Assembly (NCBI RefSeq): GCF_021601385.1
Contig: NZ_BQHO01000033.1
Span: 1 to 64,000 of the forward strand
Direction of reading: 5' to 3'
Source of the DNA: Pseudomonas parasichuanensis
GTDB lineage: Bacteria; Pseudomonadota; Gammaproteobacteria; Pseudomonadales; Pseudomonadaceae
DNA: 64,000 nt
The notes under the pieces are model-generated. The model was not told the origin of the DNA. It made no database searches and saw only the letters and a list, made by a program, of their open reading frames with translations. Made by a program: the position numbers and the translations under genes. Of the stretch, positions 19,428 through 29,713 are shown piece by piece. Each line of letters opens with the position of its first letter. The first letter of the stretch is position 1.

Positions 19428-22400
19428 GTGACCATGAGCGACAACCTGCATCAACGCCTGACCCTCTTCAGCGATCTCGACTGCCAGGTCGCCAGGCACT
19501 TCAACCAACGCCCAGCGCTGCTCGAGACCGCCGCCGACCTGCTTGAGGAACAATGGCGGCAGCGCCAGCTGAGCCCCCTTCACAACCCACGCGCCCTGTA
19601 CCTCGCCAGTCGTCAGCGAACCCCAGGCAAGACATGGATACGCCCACTGACCCAGGTGCTGGTGGAGCGTTACTGCCAACGCCATACCCTCAACCTGACC
19701 CCGGGTGAAGATGCCCTGACTACCCGCCTGTCAGCGGACCCTGCCTGGCAGGTCGACCTCGACCTGCACGACGTCGAACTGCTGATCAACGAGGCCGCAC
19801 CGCACCTGCTGGAAAACTACCAGCAGCAGCTGATCGCCTACTGGAGCCGCGCAGGCAGCGATGGCCAGACGCCCTGGGGCTGGTACGCCGCTTACCTGCG
19901 CAAACAGTTGCAGGACGCGATCGGCACGCACGACCAGGCAGCCAGCCTGCCACACTTCGCCCTGGCCGCCGCCACGCTGGTACACGATCATCCCGTGCCA
20001 AGCCAGCGCAACGCCTGGAGCAACACCAACGGGCTGGCCGTCTCGACGCTGGCGGTCGACTTCGCGGCCGACGGCAAGCTCGATGTCGACCTTAGTAGCG
20101 CCGTGCTGATCGAGCACAACGACCGCGACCCGGGGCGCGAGCTGACCCTGCTGTACACCCTCACCGGCAAGTTGCTCAGCTTCACCTCACGCCAGCACCT
20201 GCTGGACGCCATCGCCCGCTGCTGGCCCGACAACGCCCACACCAGTGCCCGCGAGGTAAGCATCGGCGCCATCAGCCATTCGCCGTTCGAAGCCCAGGCC
20301 CTCGGCCTGCTGAACCAGCAATTGCAGGTGATACAGCACATTGCCGGGCAATACCGCAGCAAGCTGGACGCCATCGACATGAGCCTGGACCTGGACCGGC
20401 TGACCGACATGATCGACCTGTGCAGCAGTGCCGAAGCCCTGCGCCGCCAGCCGCTTGCCACGCAGTTGCCAGACTGGCTGCGCGATGCCCCGAGCAAGCC
20501 ACTGCTGCAGTACAGCACGCTGCTGATCGATGTCGCCCAGGGTTATCACGACGTCGATGGCCAGTTTTGGCTCGACGGCATCGACAACGCTGAAGACTTC
20601 GCCAACCGCCGGCTGGCAGAGCGCCTGGCTGCCGATCACCCGGACAGCGCCCTCAAGCCCGAACAGGTGCAGGTCATCAACCACCAGACCGCGGCAGCGG
20701 CCGCGCCAAGCCAGGGCGTTATCGTCACCTCCGGTGCGGTGACGCCAGTGACGTACTCGCTCGCCCAACTGGCCATCGGCAACCTGGGCCTGCTCAAGCC
20801 TGGGCGCGTGGAGCTGATTGACAGCGGCGATGAGCCGTTGCCGGCCTGGATGAACGAAAACTACCTGCGCACCCTGGTCAGCGAACTGGACATCGCCAGC
20901 GCCTACCCGGCCATGTTGCGCAGCAGATTGCTGGACGCTGCCCAGCCGCGTGCACAACGCCAGCGCTTGCTCAGCGCCCAACTGCGCACCCAGCTGCCGG
21001 CCCTGGCCATGGAGCTGTACCTGCGCGGCAAGCTGCCAGACCCGCAGATCAGCAGCCATGTCGCGCAAGTGTTCGCGACCACCGCGGGCGAGGCTACGTC
21101 ACGCTGGGTCATGCGTGCGCTGGGCTTTATCAAGTCGCCCGGCGCGACGCCCGACCACCCGCGCAATTGTTGGCTGATCGAGCCGCAAGCCCCTGGAGCC
21201 GATGCCTGCCTGCTGTATCGCCCACTGCACGAGGATTCACTGCTGTATTTCAGCGACCGCCTGGCGCTGTTCGTGGCTATCAGTACTCCTGGTGACCTGC
21301 AAGATGACCTGCTGCAGCGCCTGCCCGCCGAAGACCGCAGGTTCTATGCCCATGGTGGTTTTCTCGAACCGCACCTGTTCGTCCCGCTCGACGACACCAG
21401 CGCCGTACCGTTGAGCACACCCGCCCCGGTCAGCCTCAGTGTCGAGCCTGCGCTTGACGACCCGGGCGCAACGCTCTACCTGGCCTGCGTGAACGAATCG
21501 ATCGAACGCTTCGAGGCGCACGCAGCCACTACCGCACAGACCCGCTGGGCAAGCTGGAAGCAACTCGGCTGGCTGCTGTTCAACACCTTGCTGCCACTGG
21601 CAGGCGGCACCCTGGGCAAGGTGGCCTGGCTTGCGCAGATGGAAGTGGCCATCGCCGATTACGTCGAGTCCGATGCGCAGCGCAACCCGGGCGATCACCA
21701 GTTGGCCATGGTCAACCTGTTGGTGAACATCGCCATCTTGCTGTTCTCCCACTCGATCTTCCGCCTGCGCCTGGAGCACGGCGAGGAACCCGAGGTTGCC
21801 GCCATCCCGGCTACGCTGCCGGAGCCCGCCCCGGCCCTGCCAAGGCCGATACCGGTAGTCGACAGGGTGCTTCCAACACTCGACTTCAGCTGGTCGCGCC
21901 CTGACCGCCACCTGACCCTCACGCAACGCACGGCCCTCGAGGCGCTGCAGGCCGGGCTTGCCCCCGCCTCACTCGGTGCCCCGGTGCCGACTGGCGCATT
22001 ACGTGGCTTGTACCTGCATGACACTCATTTCTACACATTGCTGGACGGCAAGCCCTACCGGGTCGAGACCAACAGCACCGGTAGCCAGACGCGGATCATC
22101 GGCCCGGACCTTGGCCCAGGCCCGTGGCTGCAGCGTGATGAAGCCGGCCGCTGGCAGCTGGACCTCGGCCTGCGCCTGAAAGGTGGCATGCCCCTGTCAG
22201 AACAGATCCGCAAGCTGCAGCTGAACAAAGAAGCTGCGTTTCACACGGCCAACGACCTGTTGAGCGCCGATAAGCTGATGTTCGACGCCAAGTACAAGGA
22301 GATGCAGACCATCGACAATGTCGTCAGCGTCGCCACCACCGACAACGCCCTGAGTCAGTGCCAGGACAAGATGCAGGCCCTGTACGGGTTCTGGATGACA

Positions 22401-23981
22401 CACCTGGAGCACGCAACCACCCGCAACGCCATACAACCAATCCGCATGTTCAAGCTCGTCCATGCCTATGCGCTGCATCAGGCCGGTTATTGCCTGCGGG
22501 CGCTCAATCGAATCCTGATCAAACGCTTTCGTCCGGTCCGCGATCAACTGCTGCAGGTCTTCGATGCATCGCTCGAATCCCTCTCCAAGGCCGATGAGCT
22601 CATTGTCCTCAGGCGCCTGGACCTGCAAGAGCAATTGTTGGACCAGCGGCTCGAAAACAACAAACGCTTGCGCCAGTGCCAGACCGAACTGGGCAGGCTG
22701 GCCAGCCAGCAAACCCCCGACATCGTCACCTGGCGAGACCTCGCCGCGTCCGTACCCGCAACACTTGAGCAACAGCTCGACCTTCAGTTCCTGCAGCTGG
22801 AAGTACAACTCAATCGGCTGACCCTGGGCCATGGGCTGACCAGCGTTGCGGTGTATTGGTGCGACCGCTTCCTGGACAACATCAGCCTCGGGATCGCCCA
22901 GCGTGCCACCCTGTTCAAGCTGCAGAACCCCGATACGGAAGTGGCGGCGCGGCTGCTGCGCAGTATCCAGGAGCATTTCATGGCGGCCGGGCGTCACCTG
23001 GGCAAGGTCGCCGAAGAACTGCCAGGCGAAGCCGCCCAACAGCCGCTGCGCAAGCTGCAGAGCACGCTTGGCCGTATCCTCGAGCAGATAGCCGCCGACC
23101 TCGCCGAGCTACCGGATTTCCCACCGGTCAGCACCCTGGTCCAACTGCGCAACAAGGTGCCTGGGTTGATCGAAACCGCCGAGCACGGCCTGCTGTTGGC
23201 CGCACCACGCGAAGGTGATGTGAACACCGTCGACATCCCTGGGCCTGACAACAAGACGGCCGGGCGAACCTACCACCTGAAGCACGGCAACTGGGTGGAG
23301 CTGAAAGTGCAGAAGGCGCCCGTCCTGCCTGGCAGGCAGAAGCTCAAGCGGTTGCTCAGGGACGCCAGCACCTTGCTGGCCAAGGCACGGGAGGAGATGG
23401 GCAAGCTGCACAGGGCGGCCGACCACTACCTGCCAGTGGAGATCGAAGAGGCCTTGCTACACCACCGCGCGCGCCTGCTGACCCAGGCCGAAAACATCGA
23501 ACGCCGCCTCACCGAAGACAATCAAACCGATGAAGCGAGCCACGGGCTGGACGCCGAACGGATGGTCGGGGCGCTGCGCAACCTGGCCGATGAACTGCAC
23601 GTCGCAGCAACCCAGCGGCGCATTGAAGCCGCCATTGCGCAACAGCCGCGCATGGGCGAAGTGCAGTTTCTGCTTGAGCAGGGCGCGGTGCAGATCCAGC
23701 GCATGGGCACCCGCACCCGGCTGGCCAAGGTCAAGGGCCGACCGGTCGACTATTTCGATGAATACGGCATCAGCCATCAGGGGACAGTGCTGTGGTATGC
23801 GCACTTTCACTACCCCGCGCTGGACACACCCAAGGCCGACTTCACTGCCGGGCACCTGAAAAGCGCCGCCCAGCGTCACGTTGCCGGGCAGCGATACACC
23901 GATGCCACAGGCAAAGTGGTCGAGGTCTATCGCGCACCCATCACCAGCGCAGCCGCCGGCCAGTATTTCTTCAACCTGTAA
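19428..23981 (+). CDS. Very large DUF6543/dermonecrotic-toxin-like protein
   Basis: 1517 residues. I recognise the overall character of the pseudomonad giant proteins annotated as dermonecrotic toxin domain or DUF6543: a long soluble N-terminal half, a hydrophobic patch (about 707-780, including LAMVNLLVNIAILLFSHSIF) that may insert in membranes, and a helical, leucine- and glutamine-rich C-terminal half. A second, independent giant protein lies 5.7 kb away. There is no signal peptide, so export would need a dedicated system. The start is placed at GTG 19428, 5 nt after AAGGAG; an ATG six bases later is the alternative. The 361-bp gap upstream shows no gene and no clear regulatory site. A GC hairpin follows the stop. 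Toxin activity is inference. Confidence 0.6.
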   Translation: MTMSDNLHQRLTLFSDLDCQVARHFNQRPALLETAADLLEEQWRQRQLSPLHNPRALYLASRQRTPGKTWIRPLTQVLVERYCQRHTLNLTPGEDALTTRLSADPAWQVDLDLHDVELLINEAAPHLLENYQQQLIAYWSRAGSDGQTPWGWYAAYLRKQLQDAIGTHDQAASLPHFALAAATLVHDHPVPSQRNAWSNTNGLAVSTLAVDFAADGKLDVDLSSAVLIEHNDRDPGRELTLLYTLTGKLLSFTSRQHLLDAIARCWPDNAHTSAREVSIGAISHSPFEAQALGLLNQQLQVIQHIAGQYRSKLDAIDMSLDLDRLTDMIDLCSSAEALRRQPLATQLPDWLRDAPSKPLLQYSTLLIDVAQGYHDVDGQFWLDGIDNAEDFANRRLAERLAADHPDSALKPEQVQVINHQTAAAAAPSQGVIVTSGAVTPVTYSLAQLAIGNLGLLKPGRVELIDSGDEPLPAWMNENYLRTLVSELDIASAYPAMLRSRLLDAAQPRAQRQRLLSAQLRTQLPALAMELYLRGKLPDPQISSHVAQVFATTAGEATSRWVMRALGFIKSPGATPDHPRNCWLIEPQAPGADACLLYRPLHEDSLLYFSDRLALFVAISTPGDLQDDLLQRLPAEDRRFYAHGGFLEPHLFVPLDDTSAVPLSTPAPVSLSVEPALDDPGATLYLACVNESIERFEAHAATTAQTRWASWKQLGWLLFNTLLPLAGGTLGKVAWLAQMEVAIADYVESDAQRNPGDHQLAMVNLLVNIAILLFSHSIFRLRLEHGEEPEVAAIPATLPEPAPALPRPIPVVDRVLPTLDFSWSRPDRHLTLTQRTALEALQAGLAPASLGAPVPTGALRGLYLHDTHFYTLLDGKPYRVETNSTGSQTRIIGPDLGPGPWLQRDEAGRWQLDLGLRLKGGMPLSEQIRKLQLNKEAAFHTANDLLSADKLMFDAKYKEMQTIDNVVSVATTDNALSQCQDKMQALYGFWMTHLEHATTRNAIQPIRMFKLVHAYALHQAGYCLRALNRILIKRFRPVRDQLLQVFDASLESLSKADELIVLRRLDLQEQLLDQRLENNKRLRQCQTELGRLASQQTPDIVTWRDLAASVPATLEQQLDLQFLQLEVQLNRLTLGHGLTSVAVYWCDRFLDNISLGIAQRATLFKLQNPDTEVAARLLRSIQEHFMAAGRHLGKVAEELPGEAAQQPLRKLQSTLGRILEQIAADLAELPDFPPVSTLVQLRNKVPGLIETAEHGLLLAAPREGDVNTVDIPGPDNKTAGRTYHLKHGNWVELKVQKAPVLPGRQKLKRLLRDASTLLAKAREEMGKLHRAADHYLPVEIEEALLHHRARLLTQAENIERRLTEDNQTDEASHGLDAERMVGALRNLADELHVAATQRRIEAAIAQQPRMGEVQFLLEQGAVQIQRMGTRTRLAKVKGRPVDYFDEYGISHQGTVLWYAHFHYPALDTPKADFTAGHLKSAAQRHVAGQRYTDATGKVVEVYRAPITSAAAGQYFFNL

Positions 23982-23991
23982 TCCGGGCAAA

Positions 23992-24011
23992 GGCGCTGCC
24001 AGGGCAGCGCC
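23992..24011. terminator. GC-rich hairpin between convergent genes
   Basis: GGCGCTGCC (23992-24000) and GGCAGCGCC (24003-24011) form a near-perfect stem between the giant toxin-like gene and the enoyl-CoA hydratase gene. No T-run follows on either strand, so termination is likely but not certain. Confidence 0.5.
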
Positions 24012-24019
24012 CATGCCGG

Positions 24020-24793
24020 TCAACGGTCCTTGAACTGCGCCTCGCGCTTGGCGATGAACGCGGACATGCCTTCCTTCTGGTCTTCGGTGGCGAACGCCGC
24101 ATGGAACACCCGGCGCTCGAAACGCACACCCTCGCTCAAGGTCACTTCGAAGGCGCGGTTGACGCTCTCCTTGACCATCATGCTGACCGGGATCGACTTG
24201 CTGGCGATGGTCGCCGCCACCTTCAGCGCCTCCTCCACCAGCTCGGCCTGCGGCACGATGCGTGCCACCAGGCCGGCACGTTCGGCTTCCTCGGCGCCCA
24301 TCAGGCGGCCGGACAGGCACAGTTCCATGGCCTTGGCCTTGCCCACCGCGCGGGTCAGGCGCTGGGTGCCGCCCATGCCCGGCAGCACGCCGAGGTTGAT
24401 TTCCGGCTGGCCGAACTTGGCGTTGTCAGCGGCCAGGATGAAGTCGCACATCATTGCCAGCTCGCAGCCACCGCCCAGGGCAAAGCCAGACACCGCAGCG
24501 ATGATCGGCTTGCGGCGATTGGCGACGCGGTCGGCGTCGCTGAACAGGTCTTCAACGTAGATCTGCGGGTACTTAAGGTCGGCCATTTCCTTGATGTCGG
24601 CGCCAGCGGCGAAGGCCTTGGCCGAGCCGGTCAGCACCACGCAGCCGATGTTCGGGTCACGCTCGAGCTGGTCCAGGGCCTGGTTGATCTCGCCGACGAT
24701 CTGCGCGTTCAGGGCGTTGAGCGCCTGCGGGCGGTTGAGGGTGATCAGGCCGACCTTGCCGTGGATGTCCAACAGGATGGTTTCGAATGCCAT
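24020..24793 (-). CDS. Enoyl-CoA hydratase
   Basis: 257 residues of the crotonase fold. The oxyanion-hole loops [10 protein letters not shown] and [13 protein letters not shown] are intact. Both catalytic glutamates of true hydratases are present: Glu111 (in GGCEL) and Glu131 (in QPEINLG). It hydrates short- or branched-chain enoyl-CoA to 3-hydroxyacyl-CoA. It is the last gene of a five-gene minus-strand operon with acyl-CoA synthetase, hydroxyacyl-CoA dehydrogenase, thiolase and acyl-CoA dehydrogenase. The order recalls KT2440 PP_2213-PP_2217 (from memory). The ATG at 24793 follows AAGGAGCAGTCTGC. Confidence 0.93.
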   Translation of the reverse strand: MAFETILLDIHGKVGLITLNRPQALNALNAQIVGEINQALDQLERDPNIGCVVLTGSAKAFAAGADIKEMADLKYPQIYVEDLFSDADRVANRRKPIIAAVSGFALGGGCELAMMCDFILAADNAKFGQPEINLGVLPGMGGTQRLTRAVGKAKAMELCLSGRLMGAEEAERAGLVARIVPQAELVEEALKVAATIASKSIPVSMMVKESVNRAFEVTLSEGVRFERRVFHAAFATEDQKEGMSAFIAKREAQFKDR

Positions 24794-24806
24794 GCAGACT
24801 GCTCCT

Positions 24807-25934
24807 TCAAAGATTGCGCGCAATGACCATGCGCTGAATGTCGCTGGTGCCTTCGTAGATCTGGCAGACCCGCACATCACGGTAGATGCGCTCCAGCGGG
24901 AAGTCGCTCAGATAGCCATAACCACCGAGCGTCTGCAAGGCATCCGAACAGACCTTTTCGGCCATTTCCGAGGCGAAAAGCTTGGCCATCGAGGCCTCTA
25001 CCAGCGCCGGGCGCCCGGCATCGCGCAAGGCAGCGGCGTGCAGCACCATCTGCCGGGCCACGGCAATCTTCGTTGCCATGTCGGCCAGGCGGAAGGCCAC
25101 GGCCTGGTGCTCGATCAGCGGCTTGCCGAAGCTTTGCCGCTCGTTGGCATAGTCGCGGGCCACCTCGAAGGCGGCGCGGGCCATGCCCACCGCCTGCGAG
25201 GCGATGCCGATGCGCCCGCCCTCGAGGTTGGCCAGGGCGATCTTGTAGCCCTGCCCTTCTTCGCCCAGGCGGTTGGCCACCGGCACGCGCACATTGTCGA
25301 AGACGATCTGGCAGGTGTCGGAGGCATGCTGGCCAAGCTTGTCCTCGACCCGCGCCACCTGGTAGCCGGGGGCGTCGGTGGGCACGATGAACGCGCTGAT
25401 GCCACGCTTGCCGGCGTCAGGGTCGGTGACGGCGAAGACGATCACCACCCCGGCGTTCTGCCCTGAGGTGATGAACTGCTTGCTGCCGTTGAGCACGTAG
25501 TGGTCGCCGTTCAGGCGCGCACGGGTTTTCAGGCTGCTGGCGTCGGAGCCGGCCTGGGGCTCGGTCAGGGCGAAGGCGCCGAGCATGGTGCCACTGGCCA
25601 GCGGCGTGAGGAACTGCTGCTTCTGCGCCTCGCTGCCGAACTTGAGGATCGGCACGCAACCCACCGAGTTGTGCACGCTCATGATGGTCGAACAGGCACC
25701 GTCGCCTGCGGCGATTTCTTCCAGGGCCATGGCGTAGGCCACATAGCCCGTATCGCTGCCACCGTACTGCTCCGGCACCAGCATGCCGAACAGGCCAAGC
25801 CCGGCCATTTCCCCGATGGCCTGCTTGGGGAAGCGGTGCTCCTTGTCCCATTGCTCGGCGAACGGTTTAAGCCGCTCCTGGGCGAAGCTGCGCACCGCGT
25901 CGGCGATCTGTTGTTGCTCGTCAGTTACCAGCAT
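24807..25934 (-). CDS. Acyl-CoA dehydrogenase (short/branched chain)
   Basis: 375 residues, the standard FAD-dependent acyl-CoA dehydrogenase length. It shows the FAD/substrate motif [14 protein letters not shown] and the C-terminal [19 protein letters not shown], with the catalytic base Glu361. It performs the first oxidation (acyl-CoA to trans-2-enoyl-CoA) feeding the adjacent hydratase. The operon context suggests short or 2-methyl-branched acyl-CoA, as in isoleucine breakdown; chain length cannot be read from sequence. It lies 13 bp upstream of the hydratase gene and 8 bp downstream of the thiolase gene. Confidence 0.92.
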   Translation of the reverse strand: MLVTDEQQQIADAVRSFAQERLKPFAEQWDKEHRFPKQAIGEMAGLGLFGMLVPEQYGGSDTGYVAYAMALEEIAAGDGACSTIMSVHNSVGCVPILKFGSEAQKQQFLTPLASGTMLGAFALTEPQAGSDASSLKTRARLNGDHYVLNGSKQFITSGQNAGVVIVFAVTDPDAGKRGISAFIVPTDAPGYQVARVEDKLGQHASDTCQIVFDNVRVPVANRLGEEGQGYKIALANLEGGRIGIASQAVGMARAAFEVARDYANERQSFGKPLIEHQAVAFRLADMATKIAVARQMVLHAAALRDAGRPALVEASMAKLFASEMAEKVCSDALQTLGGYGYLSDFPLERIYRDVRVCQIYEGTSDIQRMVIARNL

Positions 25935-25942
25935 GGTTCACC

Positions 25943-27136
25943 TCAGTACAGGCATTCGACGGCCATGGCCGTGGCCTCGCCACCGCCGATGCAGATGGCT
26001 GCCACGCCACGGCGCAGGTTGTTCTGGCGCAGGGCCGACAGCAGGGTCACCAGGATGCGTGCGCCGGAGGCGCCGATCGGGTGGCCCAGGGCGCAGGCGC
26101 CGCCATGGATGTTGACCTTGTCGTGGGGCAGGTCGAGCTGCTTCATGGCCGCCAGGGTAACCACGGCGAAGGCCTCGTTGATCTCGAACAGGTCGACCTC
26201 TGCCAGATCCCAGCCGGTGCGCTTCATCAGCTTGTCGATGGCGCCGATGGGGGCGGTGGGGAACAGCGCCGGGGTGTCGGCGAAAGCCGCGTGGCCATGG
26301 ATCACCGCCAGGGGTTTCAGGCCGCGCTTCTCGGCCTGGGAGCTGCGCATCAGCACCAGCGCCGCGGCGCCGTCGGAGATCGAACTTGAGTTGGCAGCCG
26401 TTACGGTGCCGCCTTCGCGGAAGGCCGGCTTGAGCTGCGGGATCTTGTCCAGGCGCGCCTTGGGCGGTTGCTCGTCATCCTTGATGACACGCTTCTCTTT
26501 ACCTTCTGTAACTTCAACCGGAACGATCTCGGCGGCAAAGCGACCGCTCGTGATCGCCTCCTGCGCCCGGGTCAGCGAGGCGATGGCGAAGTTGTCCTGG
26601 GCCTCACGGCTGAAGGCGCCGTTCTGCGCGCAATCCTCGGCGAAGGTGCCCATCAGCCGGCCCTTGTCGTAGGCGTCTTCCAGGCCGTCCATGAACATGT
26701 GGTCGATGATCTTGCCGTGGCCCATGCGGTAGCCGCCACGGGCCTTGTCCAGCAGGTAGGGGGCATTGGTCATGCTCTCCATGCCACCGGCGACGATCAC
26801 CTCGGCGCTGCCGGCCAGCAGTTGGTCATGGGCCAGGATCGCCGCCTGCATGCCCGAACCGCACATCTTGTTCAGGGTGGTGCAGGTGGTGTGCTTGTCC
26901 AGACCGGCGCCCAGGGCGGCCTGGCGGGCCGGGGCCTGGCCTTGCCCGGCAGGCAGCACGCAGCCGAACAGCACTTCCTGGACACTGGCGGCATCGATGC
27001 CGGCGCGCTCCACGGCGGCGCGGATCGCCGCGCTGCCCAGTTGCGCCGCGGTCAGGCTCTTGAGGTCGCCCTGCAGGCCGCCCATGGGCGTGCGCACGGC
27101 GCTGACGATAACGATCGGGTCATTGGCGAGGGTCAT
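25943..27136 (-). CDS. Acetyl-CoA acyltransferase (thiolase)
   Basis: 397 residues with all thiolase catalytic residues: Cys92 in LNKMCGSGMQA, His352 in ALGHPIGASG and Cys382 in AAICIGGGEA. It cleaves 3-ketoacyl-CoA to acetyl-CoA and a shortened acyl-CoA. The start is placed at ATG 27136, 8 nt after AAGGAG; an ATG two codons upstream (27142) sits too close to that site. It is the third gene of the operon. Confidence 0.92.
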   Translation of the reverse strand: MTLANDPIVIVSAVRTPMGGLQGDLKSLTAAQLGSAAIRAAVERAGIDAASVQEVLFGCVLPAGQGQAPARQAALGAGLDKHTTCTTLNKMCGSGMQAAILAHDQLLAGSAEVIVAGGMESMTNAPYLLDKARGGYRMGHGKIIDHMFMDGLEDAYDKGRLMGTFAEDCAQNGAFSREAQDNFAIASLTRAQEAITSGRFAAEIVPVEVTEGKEKRVIKDDEQPPKARLDKIPQLKPAFREGGTVTAANSSSISDGAAALVLMRSSQAEKRGLKPLAVIHGHAAFADTPALFPTAPIGAIDKLMKRTGWDLAEVDLFEINEAFAVVTLAAMKQLDLPHDKVNIHGGACALGHPIGASGARILVTLLSALRQNNLRRGVAAICIGGGEATAMAVECLY

Positions 27137-27148
27137 GTTCATTGCTCC

Positions 27149-27916
27149 TTATTTGGCAGCCATGCGCAGCGCGCCGTCGAGGCGGATCACCTCGCCGTTG
27201 AGCATGCTGTTCTCGATGATATGGCGGGCGAGCGCGGCGTATTCCTGCGGGCGGCCCAGGCGCTGCGGGAATGGCACCCCGGCAGCCAGGGACGCGCGCA
27301 CTTCCTCGGTCATGCCGGCCATCATCGGGGTTTCGAAAATGCCTGGGGCGATGGTCATCACACGGATGCCGAAGCGCGCCAGTTCACGGGCGGCCGGCAG
27401 GGTCAGGCTGGCAATCGCGCCCTTGGACGCGGCATAGGCGGCCTGGCCGATCTGGCCGTCGTAGGCGGCGATGGAGGCAGTGTTGATGATCACCCCGCGT
27501 TCACCGCCCTCGTCGGCCTGGCCTTCGGCCATGGCCGCAGCGGCCAGACGCAGCAGATTGAAGCTGCCGATCAGGTTGACGTTGATGACCTTGGCGAAGC
27601 TGCCCAGGGCGTGCGGGCCGTTCTTGCCCAGTACTTTCTCGGCACCGACGATGCCGGCGCAGTTGACCAGCCCGTGCAGGCTGCCGAAGGCGCTGACGGC
27701 AGCAGCGACTGCCGCCTGGGCGGCCTGCTCGTCACTGATGTCGGCCACCGCGAAGCGGGCATTGTCGCCCAGCTCGCGAGCCTTGGCCTCGACGACGGCG
27801 GCGTTCAAGTCGACCAGCATGACCTTGGCGCCGGCTTCGATGAGCATTTGCGCGGTGGCGGCGCCCAGGCCCGAGGCCGCGCCGCTGACGATGAAGTGCT
27901 TGTTCTGGATATGCAT
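27149..27916 (-). CDS. 3-hydroxyacyl-CoA dehydrogenase, SDR type (HSD17B10-like)
   Basis: 255 residues, short-chain dehydrogenase. The NAD-binding loop [10 protein letters not shown] (11-20), Asp36 (NAD selectivity), NCAG (85-88) and the triad Ser148, Tyr161, Lys165 are all present. The closest well-known relatives are type II 3-hydroxyacyl-CoA / 2-methyl-3-hydroxybutyryl-CoA dehydrogenases. This matches a role in isoleucine or short branched-acid degradation. It is the second gene of the operon, 12 bp after the synthetase. Confidence 0.92.
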   Translation of the reverse strand: MHIQNKHFIVSGAASGLGAATAQMLIEAGAKVMLVDLNAAVVEAKARELGDNARFAVADISDEQAAQAAVAAAVSAFGSLHGLVNCAGIVGAEKVLGKNGPHALGSFAKVINVNLIGSFNLLRLAAAAMAEGQADEGGERGVIINTASIAAYDGQIGQAAYAASKGAIASLTLPAARELARFGIRVMTIAPGIFETPMMAGMTEEVRASLAAGVPFPQRLGRPQEYAALARHIIENSMLNGEVIRLDGALRMAAK

Positions 27917-27928
27917 GTCGGGTTTCCT

Positions 27929-29575
27929 TCAGGCGCCCGCAGCGATCGGCTGCGCGGCTTGTTGTTTGGCGACTTCCTGGTTGCGCAGGATGAAGCGTTG
28001 CAGCTTGCCGCTCGGGGTCTTGGGCAGCTCGCCGACGAATTCGATTTCACGCGGGTAGGCGTGGGCGTACAGGCGTTGGCGCACATGCTGGCGCAGGGTT
28101 TCCTCAAGCTCGGGGCTGCCCGCGTAACCCTTGGCCAGTACCACGAATGCCTTGATCAGCTCGGTGCGCTCGGGGTCGGGCTTGCCGATCACCGCCGCCT
28201 CGATTACCGCCGGGTGCTCGATCAGCGCGCTCTCCACGTCGAACGGGCCGACCCGGTAGCCGGAGGTGGTGATCACATCGTCGCTACGGCCGACGAAGCT
28301 GATGCTGCCATCCTGATTGAGCTCGACGGTGTCGCCGGACAGGTAGTACTTGCCGACGAAGGCCTTGGTCGGCAAACCGTGATAACCAGCGAACCAGCAC
28401 AGCGGCGACTGCTCGCGGTCCACCGCCAGAATGCCCGGCTGCCCGGCCGGCAGTTCGCCGCCCTGCCCATCCACCACCACGATGCGGTGGCCGGGGATGG
28501 CGAAGCCTGCCGAGCCGAGGTGTACCGGGTGCTCCAGCGCATGATGGTTGCACAGCACCATGCCCAGTTCGGTCTGGCCGTAGTGATCGTGAATCGTCAC
28601 CCCCAGTTCGTCGGCGAACCAGCGGATCACTTCCGGGTTGAGCGGCTCGCCGGCGCTGCTGACCACCCGCAGGCGGCCCTTGATCGGCGCCGCGAACTGC
28701 TCGCCGGCGGCGATCAGCAGGCGGTAGGCGGTGGGCGAACCGGCGAGGTTGGTGATGCCGAGCTTGGCGATGACCCGCGCACAGCTTTCGACGCTGAACG
28801 GCCCATCGTAGAAGGTGGTGGCATGGCCCAGCGCCAGCGGGCCGGTGACGGCGTAGTACAGACCGTAGGCCCAGCCCGGGTCGGCCAGGTTCCAGAAGTT
28901 GTCCTGCGGGCGCAGGCCGATGGCGTCGCGCATGTAGCCCTGGAAGGCGACGATGGCACGCAGCGGTACTTCCAGGGGTTTGGCCGGCCCGGTGGTGCCG
29001 GAGGTGAACATCAGCAGGAAGGGGTCGTTGCCCGTACGCATGACAGGTTCGCAATGCGCATCAGCCGCCTCGAGCGCCTGATGGAAGTCCAGCTCGCCCA
29101 CTGCCGCGTCCACGGTGATGACCGTCGGGCAACCGACAACATCATCGAGCTTGGGTCGGTTATTACGGTCGGTGATCACTACCCGCGCATGGGATTGTTC
29201 CAGGCGGTGCTCGATGGCCTTGGGGCCAAAGGCGGTGAACAACGGCTGGTACACCGCGCCCAGGCGCCAGGTGGCAAGGATCGTCACCAGCAGTTCGGGC
29301 GTGCGCGGCATCAGGCCGGCAACCCGGTCCCCCGCCACCACGCCTTGCGCACCGAGCACGTTGGCGAAGCGCGCGGCAAGCGCCTGCAACTGTTCGAAAC
29401 TGTAGCGGCCACCGTTGCCGTCGCGGTCTTCCCAGATCAGCGCAGGCTTGTCCTCGCCCACATGTCGGTCACAGCATTCGACGCAGGCGTTGAGGGCTTC
29501 GAGGTTGCCATGCAAGGCCTCAGCAGCGGCCTGGGCGTAGTTGAACGAACGGGCGGCCTCGGCGTAATCGCGCAT
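27929..29575 (-). CDS. Acyl-CoA synthetase (AMP-forming), short/medium chain
   Basis: 548 residues, ANL superfamily. It has the phosphate loop TSGTTGPAKP (the usual terminal Lys is present), the YGQTE motif and the SGDTVEL and GRSDDVITTSGYR hinge region; the catalytic lysine is in LPKTPSGKLQR near the C-terminus. It activates a free carboxylic acid with ATP and CoA and so starts the operon's catabolic route. The ATG at 29575 has GGAG 7 nt upstream. It forms one arm of an 11-bp inverted repeat (29573-29583 with 29616-29626), which could affect translation or be an operator. It is the first gene of the operon. Confidence 0.92.
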   Translation of the reverse strand: MRDYAEAARSFNYAQAAAEALHGNLEALNACVECCDRHVGEDKPALIWEDRDGNGGRYSFEQLQALAARFANVLGAQGVVAGDRVAGLMPRTPELLVTILATWRLGAVYQPLFTAFGPKAIEHRLEQSHARVVITDRNNRPKLDDVVGCPTVITVDAAVGELDFHQALEAADAHCEPVMRTGNDPFLLMFTSGTTGPAKPLEVPLRAIVAFQGYMRDAIGLRPQDNFWNLADPGWAYGLYYAVTGPLALGHATTFYDGPFSVESCARVIAKLGITNLAGSPTAYRLLIAAGEQFAAPIKGRLRVVSSAGEPLNPEVIRWFADELGVTIHDHYGQTELGMVLCNHHALEHPVHLGSAGFAIPGHRIVVVDGQGGELPAGQPGILAVDREQSPLCWFAGYHGLPTKAFVGKYYLSGDTVELNQDGSISFVGRSDDVITTSGYRVGPFDVESALIEHPAVIEAAVIGKPDPERTELIKAFVVLAKGYAGSPELEETLRQHVRQRLYAHAYPREIEFVGELPKTPSGKLQRFILRNQEVAKQQAAQPIAAGA

Positions 29576-29626
29576 CGTCAGACTCCTGGCTTGTTATTGT
29601 TGGAGTGCACCATTGGTCTGACGATG
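29573..29626 (-). promoter_or_regulatory. 11-bp inverted repeat spanning the start codon of the beta-oxidation operon
   Basis: CATCGTCAGAC (29573-29583) and GTCTGACGATG (29616-29626) are perfect inverted copies 32 bp apart. In the mRNA the AUG lies in the 3' arm, while the GGAG ribosome site is in the loop. It may be an mRNA structure controlling initiation or a protein-binding pair of half-sites. Confidence 0.5.
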
Positions 29627-29713
29627 TTCGCGCCGCTCACCCACCCCGGCAATGGCCAAAGGCGTCAATCTGGATGACCGGTTTGGCATTGGCCAACCGC
29701 ATTGCCGCGTCGA

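Noticed and set aside
26468-29677. Plus-strand open frame of more than 1000 codons across the beta-oxidation operon
   Set aside because: It is antisense to four well-conserved enzyme genes with intact catalytic residues; its composition (Gly-, His- and Gln-rich) is that of a reverse-frame shadow in high-GC DNA.
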